A stretch of 64,000 nucleotides of DNA. Source: an uncultured Prevotellaceae bacterium (GTDB lineage Bacteria > Bacteroidota > Bacteroidia > Bacteroidales > Bacteroidaceae). Shown piece by piece: positions 6,387 through 15,400 of the stretch. The stretch covers positions 1 to 64,000 of the forward strand of contig CACXTX010000013.1 in NCBI GenBank assembly GCA_902770635.1, in the 5' to 3' direction. Made by a program: the position numbers and the translations under genes. Position 1 is the first letter of the stretch. Each line of letters begins with the position of its first letter. The notes under the pieces were generated by a model. The model had not been told where the DNA came from. It worked only from the letters and a program-made list of their open reading frames with translations, and searched no databases.

Positions 6387-6485
6387 ATGAAGTGGAAGAG
6401 AATTGTTGACATTGCGGTGAAGGTTGTAGTAGCCGCAGTCACCGCATTTGTGACGGCACTGGGCACGACCAGTTGCATGCATTAG
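6387..6485 (+). CDS. smalltalk protein, 32 residues
   Basis: The short frame encodes a 32-residue peptide: a charged N-terminus (MKWKRIVDIAVK), one hydrophobic helix (VVVAAVTAFVTALG) and a TTSCMH end. This is the pattern of the 'smalltalk' family (typically MKxxWKxI...TAIATTLGVTSCM), a very small Bacteroidetes protein encoded beside HU-like proteins and usually just before an N-acetylmuramoyl-L-alanine amidase gene. The conserved Cys near the end resembles a lipobox, so it could be a membrane-inserted or lipidated peptide. The amidase is missing here: the next gene is a convergent carboxypeptidase gene. Confidence 0.8.
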   Translation: MKWKRIVDIAVKVVVAAVTAFVTALGTTSCMH

Positions 6486-6490
6486 TGGAG

Positions 6491-6524
6491 AATGGGGCTG
6501 CCAAAAACTTTTGGCGGTCCCATT
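6491..6524. terminator. long hairpin between convergent genes
   Basis: AATGGGGCTGCCAAAA and its near-complement TTTTGGCGGTCCCATT form a 16-bp stem with two G:U pairs and a 2-nt loop. It lies between the smalltalk stop codon and the carboxypeptidase stop codon and probably serves as a two-way transcription end, though without a strong T-run. Confidence 0.65.
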
Positions 6525-7684
6525 TATGGTTCGCAGAGTGCCACACAGACGCGGTCTTGGAAAGCCTTGCCGTCGGCACCACGCATAACGCCCTGATTGA
6601 TGATAGAGAAACAGAGCTGATGACCATTGGCTGCCGTGCAATAGCCTGCCAACGAGGAGATGCCCGTCACGGTGCCCGTCTTGGCACGCACGTTGCCTTG
6701 TGCAGCGGTTCCTCGCATGCGTTTCTCCAGTGTTCCATCGACTCCAGCAATAGGCAACGAGGGAGCCAGGTGGTCGTAGATGTTACTGTTGCGCCAGGCA
6801 TAGCGCAGCAGCATGGTTTCGAGTTCGGCACTTACATAATTATATAAGGAGAGTCCAGAGCCGTCGGCAATGCGATAGGAATTGCCACCCAGTCCGATGC
6901 GACGGATGAGCTGACGGACAATGGCACTGGCATCAGTAGCCTTGCTAAGGGGCTTGCCCGTAGAGGCGGCAATCTGATAGAACACAGCCTCAGCATGGAA
7001 GTTGTCGCTTTTCTTCATCATGCGGTCCATGACCTGGTCGATGGTATGGAAACAGGGACAGATCAAGCGGGCATTGGGAGGGCAAACGGCCTCGCCAATG
7101 GTAACGTTCTGGAGCACGATGCCGATATTCTGAAGTTCACGGACGACACAGTCGGTAAAGGTGTCCTGACGACCGATAGACAGCGGTGTCAGTCGCGGAT
7201 TGTCATCGTCCCAGCACCAGCCTTCGCCCCAGTCCAGGGGTTCCTTCATGGAACGGTCGGCATAGATGTGTCCACGCAGCGTGTCAACACCCAGTTCGTA
7301 GAGTCGCGCCACCATGTCCTTGATATCGTTGTTGGTAACCAAGGGGTCGAAGCCGCCCACACAATAAAGATTGCCGGTGAGTTTGCCATTCTGAATCCTG
7401 CCCGTATAGCAGAAACGCGTGGTAAACATATAGTCGCCACCCAGCCGGTCGAGTGCGGTAATGGCCGTGATGACCTTCATGGTGGAGGCGGGACGCATCA
7501 GCTGGCGTGCATGATATTGATAGAGCGTCTGGTCGGCAGTCAGGTCAAAGACCATCAGCCCCACCTGTGTGGTTTCAAACAGGGGGTCGTCCAACAGGGA
7601 ATCGAGCTTCTGGCGCAGGTTACTCTGGGCGAAAGTGGCTGCAAAAGAGCAGCATAATAGCAGGAAAAAAAGATATTTCTTCAT
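6524..7684 (-). CDS. dacB: D-alanyl-D-alanine carboxypeptidase/endopeptidase (S13)
   Basis: The 386-residue protein (ATG at 7684) has a Sec signal peptide (MKKYLFFLLLCCSFAATFAQ) and the three penicillin-binding motifs of peptidase family S13: STMK (Ser67, Lys70), SDN (226-228) and KTG (335-337). Such class C low-molecular-weight penicillin-binding proteins trim the terminal D-Ala of peptidoglycan stem peptides and can cut D-Ala-mDAP cross-links in the periplasm. At 386 residues it is shorter than E. coli DacB (about 477), which is usual in Bacteroidetes. It diverges from nadB. The family is certain; carboxypeptidase versus endopeptidase balance cannot be read from sequence. Confidence 0.92.
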   Translation of the reverse strand: MKKYLFFLLLCCSFAATFAQSNLRQKLDSLLDDPLFETTQVGLMVFDLTADQTLYQYHARQLMRPASTMKVITAITALDRLGGDYMFTTRFCYTGRIQNGKLTGNLYCVGGFDPLVTNNDIKDMVARLYELGVDTLRGHIYADRSMKEPLDWGEGWCWDDDNPRLTPLSIGRQDTFTDCVVRELQNIGIVLQNVTIGEAVCPPNARLICPCFHTIDQVMDRMMKKSDNFHAEAVFYQIAASTGKPLSKATDASAIVRQLIRRIGLGGNSYRIADGSGLSLYNYVSAELETMLLRYAWRNSNIYDHLAPSLPIAGVDGTLEKRMRGTAAQGNVRAKTGTVTGISSLAGYCTAANGHQLCFSIINQGVMRGADGKAFQDRVCVALCEP

Positions 7685-7689
7685 AATCG

Positions 7690-7721
7690 TTGGCAAATAT
7701 ACAAATAAATTTGTACCTTTG
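7690..7721 (+). promoter_or_regulatory. divergent promoters, nadB (+) and dacB (-)
   Basis: On the plus strand TACCTTTG (7714-7721) is a clean -7 box for nadB, with TTGG at 7690 near the -33 position. On the minus strand TATATTTG (7701-7694) serves dacB. The two promoters overlap within about 30 bp, so occupancy of one may affect the other. Confidence 0.65.
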
Positions 7722-7740
7722 CAACGAAAATAAGGGAAAT

Positions 7741-9363
7741 ATGGTTTACAAATACGATTTTCTCATCATCGGCGCCGGCGTAGCAGGAATGAGCTATGCC
7801 TTGAAAGTGGCCCGTGCCCAGAAAGGCAAGATTTGTATGATTTGCAAGACCTCGCTGGACGAGGCCAACACGTCGTTTGCACAAGGTGGTGTTGCATCAG
7901 TCACCAACTTGGCAGTGGACAATTTCGACAAGCACATCGAGGACACGATGATAGCGGGCGACTACATCTCCGACCGCCAGGCTGTCGAACAAGTGGTGCG
8001 CATGGCTCCTGAGCAAATCAAGGAACTGGTGCAGTGGGGTGTCAACTTCGACCGCAAGGAGAATGGCGACTTCGACCTGCACCGCGAGGGCGGTCACTCA
8101 GAGTTCCGCATCCTGCACCATGCTGACGACACGGGGGCTGAGATTCAGCGCGGACTGATGGAGGCTGTGCGAAACAACCCCAACATTGACGTCAAGGAGC
8201 ACCACTTTGCCGTAGAGATTATCACCCAGCACCACCTGGGCGTAAGAGTCACTCGACGCTCGCCGAACATTCAGTGCTACGGTGCCTACGTGCTTACTCC
8301 GTCAGAAGTTAAGGAAGTGAATGGAGTTAAGGAAGTCAAGGAAGGACATGTTGACACCTATCTGGCCAAAATGACGGTGATATGCACTGGAGGATGCGGA
8401 GCCGTTTACCTGACCACGTCGAACCCCGTCATTGCCACGGGCGACGGCATTGCAATGGTGTATAGAGCCAAGGGAACGGTAGCCGACATGGAGTTTGTGC
8501 AGTTCCACCCTACCGTGCTGCATAATCCCAACGAGACGCACCCCGCCTACCTCATTACGGAGGCTATGCGTGGCTATGGCGGTGTGCTGAAACTGCCCAA
8601 TGGCGAGACCTTCATGGAGAAATATGATGAGCGCCTGTCGCTGGCTCCCCGCGACATCGTAGCGCGAGCCATTGACAAGGAGATGAAGATTCACGGCATT
8701 GACCACGTCTGTCTGGACGTTACCCATAAGGATGCTGCAGAGACCAAGAAGCACTTCCCCAATATTTACCAGAAATGTCTGTCGATGGGCATTGACATCA
8801 CGACCGACTACATCCCCGTTCGCCCTGCCGCCCACTACATGTGCGGAGGCATCAAGGTGGACCTGAACGGCCAGTCGAGCATACAGCGGCTTTACGCCCT
8901 GGGCGAATGTTCCTGCACAGGACTGCACGGCGGCAACCGCCTGGCATCCAACTCACTCATCGAGGCCGTGGTCTATGCCGAGACGGCAGCACGTCACTCG
9001 CTGGAGCATGTGGACCTGTACGACTTCAACGACAAAGTGCCTGAGTGGAACGACGAAGGTACGATGACCAACGAAGAGAAGGTGCTCATCACACAATCGG
9101 TAAAAGAGGTCAACCTGATTATGTCCAACTATGTCGGCATTGTACGCTCCGACCTGCGTCTGCATCGTGCCTGGGACCGTCTCGACATGCTCTACGAAGA
9201 GACCGAGCGACTGTTTAAGCGCGTCAAGGCCAGCCGCGACATCTGCGAACTGAGAAACATGATCAACGTGGGTTACCTGATTACACGCTGGGCACTGGAG
9301 CGTAAGGAGTGCAGAGGACTGCACTTCACTACGGACTATCCGCAACATGCTTATGACAAATGA
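7741..9363 (+). CDS. nadB: L-aspartate oxidase
   Basis: The 540-residue flavoprotein oxidises L-aspartate to iminoaspartate, the first step of NAD synthesis. It has the N-terminal FAD dinucleotide fold (FLIIGAGVAGMSYALKVA), the active-site SFAQGGVAS, HREGGHSEFRILH and FHPTVLHNP segments, and the C-terminal GLHGGNRLASNSLIEAVVYAE motif. ATG 7741 is chosen over an in-frame upstream extension because the promoter lies at 7714-7721. Oddly, residues about 187-202 (SEVKEVNGVKEVKEGH) form a Val-Lys-Glu repeat inserted between two conserved strands where relatives have a short turn. nadA and nadC are not nearby. Confidence 0.93.
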   Translation: MVYKYDFLIIGAGVAGMSYALKVARAQKGKICMICKTSLDEANTSFAQGGVASVTNLAVDNFDKHIEDTMIAGDYISDRQAVEQVVRMAPEQIKELVQWGVNFDRKENGDFDLHREGGHSEFRILHHADDTGAEIQRGLMEAVRNNPNIDVKEHHFAVEIITQHHLGVRVTRRSPNIQCYGAYVLTPSEVKEVNGVKEVKEGHVDTYLAKMTVICTGGCGAVYLTTSNPVIATGDGIAMVYRAKGTVADMEFVQFHPTVLHNPNETHPAYLITEAMRGYGGVLKLPNGETFMEKYDERLSLAPRDIVARAIDKEMKIHGIDHVCLDVTHKDAAETKKHFPNIYQKCLSMGIDITTDYIPVRPAAHYMCGGIKVDLNGQSSIQRLYALGECSCTGLHGGNRLASNSLIEAVVYAETAARHSLEHVDLYDFNDKVPEWNDEGTMTNEEKVLITQSVKEVNLIMSNYVGIVRSDLRLHRAWDRLDMLYEETERLFKRVKASRDICELRNMINVGYLITRWALERKECRGLHFTTDYPQHAYDK

Positions 9364-9418
9364 GGCGCGTTCGCTGGCGCTTCGCTAGTTGATAGTTGAT
9401 AGTTGATAGTTGATAATT
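9364..9418 (+). repeat. GC hairpin plus GTTGATA heptamer array
   Basis: After nadB a GC-rich segment (GCGCGTTCGCTGGCGCTTCGC) is followed by four units of the AGTTGAT heptamer (about 9387-9414). The array is oriented with nadB, and every unit carries TGA or TAG in a different frame. Confidence 0.75.
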
Positions 9419-9448
9419 AAGAGGTGAATAATTCACCTCTTTTTTTAT
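9419..9448. terminator. terminator between nadB and sprA
   Basis: AAGAGGTGAA / TTCACCTCTT (9419-9428 with 9432-9441) is a perfect 10-bp stem with a 3-nt loop followed by a run of T. It ends nadB and, as a symmetrical hairpin, may also serve the convergent sprA transcript. Confidence 0.88.
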
Positions 9449-12400
9449 CTTGTCAACGAGAACTTCAGGGACAGTCCGAAGTCGTGCGTGGTGGTGGGAT
9501 AGCTGCTACTTGACAGCAACGGCGTGTTCGTCTGACGGTCGTAGTAAGCCGAGAGGGTCATCAGTCGCGACATGGTGTAATCGGCCATAAACGACAACTT
9601 GAAGGCAGAGTTACCACTGCTGGCTGCCGAGGTGCGTGAGGCGATGTCGCGCGTAATGGCTGCCTGGTCGCGGAACGAGATATCCAGACGCAGGTTCAAG
9701 TCGTGGTTAATGCCTGAACGACGGTTATTGCTTGACGAACTCATTTGATTGGCATCATTAGATTTCTTGGAACCGCTCTGCGCCTTCTTGATCTTGCGGG
9801 TAGCACCGGCACCGAAGAGGCGGAAGTCAGAAATCTTATAGCCGAAGCCAATGACGATATCGTTAGAGCGCGACTCATTAATCTGCACACTGGTCATAGA
9901 GAGGTTGAGCATACGGTTGCGACGATACTCGGCCTTCATCGTCATGTTGTTGAGGAAGGTGACATCAATACCCAACAGCGGCGAGAACGATTCGTTGATA
10001 CTCACCGAGGGCACATTCCATCCCAGCAGCGAAGCCGTCTCACTGCTACTGGTATAGCTGCCCAGCGAGAACACGCTCTTGTAAGCATGGTTGATGGTTA
10101 CCGACTTGAAATGCTCGCTGAACCAATGCAGTTTGGAAAGTCCCGTATAGCGAACCGTCCAGTTAGGCAACAATTTGGTGAGCGTAGGCATGAAGTCAAG
10201 ACTGCCACGACCACTGAGCGTGTAGGTATCGAGGAAGGCCGGAATCATGACGGCAGCACTGTAAGGCTTAATGTCGGAAGTGCCGTAATGGGCCATTGCC
10301 ATCTCACGGAAGCGCGGCAGGGCATCGCAGAAGCGGTCGAACACTGCCGAAGGATAACCACTGTTAGCGTCGCCCATGCCTTCGAAAGCCGACGAAATAG
10401 AAATGGTTGTCATGTTAAACGTTCCTGTCTGGCTGGTTGGCATTCCTTCATACATATACTGGATACTACGCGAACGACTTTCCATGCGCGAGGCGTTAAG
10501 ATCTATCTTCAAGTCGCGGGCAGGCTCCAGGGTGGCGCGAATCTGCAAGTCGGTCGTCAGATTGGTCGTGGCGGGTGTGGCAATACTGTCGGCCGTCACG
10601 AGCCATCCGTTGTCAAGCGCCTTGTCGATATAGGAATCGCCTACCATACCGAAGGCAAAGCCAAGACCTGGTGCCATCACGCTACCTGTACGCTGTCCCA
10701 GCATATCACCGATGTTAGGCGTGAATCCCGGTAGCGTCATCGAATACTGGTTACGGTAGGTCACACCGATAGAGCGTACCATCATCAGCAGACGGGCAGC
10801 GCTCTGGGCGGGTTTGTACCACCACTGGTTCTCCAAAGGAGGCTTGGTAGTCACCGTCACCTTAATGGTTGCCGTATCCTGGTTCTTCACCAGAATCTTG
10901 TTCTGGTCCACCACCTTATATTTAATAGGATAAGGCCGTCCGTCGCGTGTACGGGCCGTCACCACCAGTCGCTTCGACTTCTTGTTATGGGTCACCGTGA
11001 AGGTGGTATCGGGACGCAGGGTCAGCTCTTTCTGGTAGGAATTCTTGTTCTTGGGCAGGGCTGCGTCGGGATTGTTCTTGTTAGGCTGGTTAGTCTTACC
11101 AGTCTGACTCGCTTTATTATTTCTGCCTGATTGACTTGTTCTACTGGTCTGTCTGGTAATAGCCTTACGGAAACGTTCGTTCACCTTCTTGAGGAAGGGG
11201 AAGTGGTTGTAAAGCGTCTCCATATTGAAGTTGCCGTTGATGTTCAGTTGGCGGTTGTTGGAGATGGTGTTACCCAGATTGGTACCGTCGTTCAGCGCCG
11301 TTCCACGCACCCAGTTGTAAGTGGCGTTATACGAAGCATCAGAGGTTACCCAGTCGAAGATAGGCAACCGGTTAATCGGCAACTGATAAGACGCCGTGAA
11401 GGTCTGCCGGTAGTCCAAAGGACGTCCGAAGTGCTTGATGCTCTGCCACACAGAATCCTTCCACGCATCATAGCGCTCGGGATAGAGGTCCTTGTTGATA
11501 GGCAGATTGCTCAACGGCTCTTCTATCTCTGCCTGCGTACCCGACTGGAAATTCATGTGGAGATTGCGTGTGAGGTCCCAGCGCAGGGAGAAACTACGGT
11601 TCCACAGGAACTGGGAATTGAAGGTAATGGGCAACCTGGAGCCTCCGGCCTCAGCCATATTACGCTCCTGCATCTCGCTATAGAAACGGGACAGTTCAGA
11701 GTTGAAGGTAACACTTTGCGGCAACCAGTTCAGCGCAAAAGCCTTGGGGAAATCCATCCATTTCGACTTGCTCTTCGTTTTCTTGAACGGTTCCCACGCC
11801 TTATAAACGGGCGAATAGCTATAGTTCAGCGAACCGCGCCATTGGTCTTCTTTCTCGTAAACGGTTGTCTCACCAGAGGCGAAACGGTGCGAGTGACTGT
11901 AGGAGAACGTGAAGTTGGCAGGGTCGTAGGGCATGGGGTGGCGCTTGGTCTTGATGCCGAAGCGCACGTTAGACAACGAGAAATTGGTGCTGGTCGTCTT
12001 GGTGACCGCAATGTTCTCAATAGAGTCGCGCTCATGTCCGCTTGCTACTTCCAGGGCGTCGTCCAGCTCCATGTCAGTATCTAGCGGATTGTATTTCGGT
12101 CGCGTCTCTTCCTTGGTCACAGAGTAATAAAGAGGTGCCGTCACCTTCATCTTGTCGGGGAAGAACTTGCCCAACTCAATGCTGGTAGTCAGCGAGTAAG
12201 TCTTGTAGTTATCCTTGGAACGGGCCGCTACCCCATCTTCCAATCCGCCAAAGCCTTCGGTAATGATTTTACCCGTGAGGTTAACTGTTCCTACATCGGA
12301 GAGCTGTACATTGAGCGCTCCCGAGGCAGCCCAGCCTCCACTGTTCACCACGTCCATCAGGCGCAACTCGTTAACCCACACCTCGCCCGACTTCACCACG

Positions 12401-15400
12401 CCTGTGAGGTTGCGCACACCAACCATCATCGTCTTCACCTCGCCCAAAGAGGGATTACCCATGATGCTTACCTTATTGTTAGGATGTTCGGGATCGTAGT
12501 CTGAGAAGAGCATGTTATAACTACTTGTTCCCGTTGCACGAGCCTTGTTACGCGCTTTTTTCAGACGGGTGAAGATACTGAGGTCAATATCCAGCATGTT
12601 AGCCTCTGGCCATACGGCACGACAGTCGTTCTGGTTATACTTGTTATAGTCGCTGCGGTCAGGGGTCAGCTTCAGGGGAATGACATATTCGTAATAGTTG
12701 CTGCTGTAATCGCTACCCATACGCACAAACAGGGCCAACTCGTCGTCGCCCAACTGGTCGTTGTTGATCAGGTGGTTGGCGTGTACGAACATCTGCATGC
12801 GATGGTAAAGTCGCAAGTCGAGGGTCGTATTCCGATAAACGGCCTTTGACTCTCCTGGCGAGAGGTTCTTCACCACCATGTTCAAAGCCTGCTCGTTGGC
12901 CTCTGTCAGCTGGGGCTGTGAGGGGTCGGTGACGCGTGAGATGCCCGGAGGCATCACATAGTTCACAGGCTGTTTGTTGTTGTTCTCCTCGATGTTGACG
13001 GCACTTACCTCCAACGTTCCGCTATTGCTGCCTGTAGTCAGGGGCTGCTCGTAGATACGCCACTCGCCGCGTACCAAGTCCAGCGAACCGAAACGGAGCA
13101 CGATAGGATTGGAGAAATGGGTCAGGAACATACGCATGAAACGAATGCTGGTCAAATCGACTGAACCTTCCTTCCTGCTATATTGCGACAGCGGAATACG
13201 GAACTGATACCACTTCACCGTTTCCCTGTTGCCGTTGCGCAGCGTCACGGATGCTTCGCGGATGTCTGTAATGAAGTTATGGCCCAACACCATGTCCTCC
13301 GGGCGGATGCTTACCTGATACTGCAAGTAGCGTTCGTACTCGTTGAGGGTGTAGTCCTGATTGATGTCTTCCACATCGGGGAATGTCTTATAAGAAGTGT
13401 CGTAGCCCTCGGTCTGCTGGTCGTTGTCGGGCGAGTTGCCCTGTGGCATGTTGATGCGCTTGTAACGCTCCAGGATGCTCGCCTTCCGTTCGTCCAGGTC
13501 GCTGCCGCGGAAATAATGGTAGTTGTCGTTGGCAGGGTCGGCAGTCCATGCGTTACGCACACTGTCGTTAACACTTACACCGCGCAGGAAATCCGCATAG
13601 GCCGGATAGCTGCGTTCCTCTTCGTCGGTCAGACCATTCAGTCCCACATCCTGCTTGGCACGTGCTCCGCTGGTGGTGGCAAAGGCGTAGGTCTGCGTAG
13701 CTTGAATGGGTATTTTACCCCACGGTGTCTGGGAGAACGAGCCAGTACCGTCCACTGGCATGCCACTCTCATAGAATTTCTTGCCGTCGTGCAGAATATC
13801 CTCGCTCACCTCGCCCAAATCGATAAACAGGTCGCCGCCAAAGCTGGAAGCATCACTCCTGTTCTTGGTATAGATAAAGGGGTCTAACAGCCAGAATTCA
13901 ATATATTCCACATTGGCAGCCTCGAAGTCGTTGGTGTCCAGTTTTCGCATCATACCGCCCCACCGCTGATACGGATTGCGCAACTTACCGTCCAAGGTCA
14001 CATCGGTTGTCAGATTGTAGGGGCCGCGCTCCTCGGGATAGTAAGCCAGGTCGAGCACGTTCAGCGTATTAGTGGCTCCGCTGTAGGTGCTCTGGTTACG
14101 GTTGGGATAGAGCTCATTCACATAGACAGCTCTGACGTAGTGATTGCTCAGCTGGTCCAGGTCGCTCTTGATGTGGCTGGGTGTCAGGCTTGAAGTGCGG
14201 TAGGTAAACAACGGGTCGATATTATACCAGGCGAGAAGGGCACGGTTGAAACCGCTATACACGGTGTCAACGTCGGCGTGCTCAGGGAAGAGCTCAGGAA
14301 CGCTGGAGACAACCCAGGCCTTGGGCTCTGAGACGCTGATGCCGTTCTTGGCACTCTCAAAGTCGTCAATATACGAGGCATTGTCCTGCGTACCACTCGC
14401 CGTTCCGGCAATCAGTTGGGCAAACTCACCCGTAAAGGATATCTGGGAGGGCTGAGTACAATGCAGCAAGGGCAGTTTGTCGAGCATACGCGTGAGCCAC
14501 TGACTCTCCGTTTTCCAGTTGATGTTCAGACCCCATAGGGTGTTTTTCAGCGGTTCCGACCCCATCGTCACCTTCGAGGTCAGTGCCTGCTCGCTCAGAT
14601 GCTGAAGCGTACCGCCTATCTGGAAGTTTTTCGAGAAGTCGTATTCCCAGTTGAATCCAAACATACGCTTGCGCTGCATGCCATACTCAGCGTTACTCTC
14701 CAGCGACACATCGACCTTCGTCCCTGCATCAAGAATGCTCTGATTGAGGATGGTCACCTCGCCTGCTGAGTAGTCCACGCTATAGTCGGACCCTTCCTTC
14801 AAAATAACGCCGCCGGCGGTAACAACCACTGAACCTTGCGGTACATTATAGGCACCCAGCGAGATGACATTGGCAGAAGAGCCCTTGAACTGACCCGTCA
14901 ACCGGAACTTGTTCTTGTTCGTCATCTGTCGGGCTGCAGTACGCGTGGTATCGTAGAGTTCCTCGAAGGTATATTTGGCAATGCTGTCTTCGGGGATTCC
15001 GCATTTCTGCAGGAAGTCGTGGAGCGTCTTTCCGAAGGGTTCGACTGAAGGGAAGAACACGCGTCCGTTCGAAACCGTATAGCCCTCCACAAAGTCGAAG
15101 TATCCGTTAGGATTCAGGCGGTTGTTGTCGTCCAGACGGTCGCAGCCTAATCCTCGAAGCAGAGGAATGTCCTTCGTGCGCACATCGGGAATATAAGTCA
15201 GATAAACGCCTGCCGTGTCACTCTGATACTTGATGTCCAGACGGAAGCGGGTGCGTTCTACGGAAGAGGCCAGATAATAAACATTCTTCATCATCAGGTC
15301 CCAGTTGGGCTGATGCGGACTGTTGCTTGTATTCTTCAGAGCCTTGACGAAGAGTGTCAGCCCTGCGTTGTCGTTCTGATCAGCAGCAAATTCTCCGACG

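Noticed and set aside
5678..6478. 266-codon minus-strand frame opposite the HU-like gene
   Set aside because: Antisense to a recognised HU-like protein and to the smalltalk gene; low-complexity translation with no motif.
2333..6485. Complete prophage
   Set aside because: Only an HNH, a P5-like and DNA-binding genes are phage-like; there is no integrase, terminase, portal, capsid or lysis gene and no att repeats were seen.
9745..10734. Long plus-strand frames opposite sprA (329 and 317 codons at 9745 and 11131)
   Set aside because: sprA is a certain gene on the other strand; these frames are shadows caused by GC-rich third positions.
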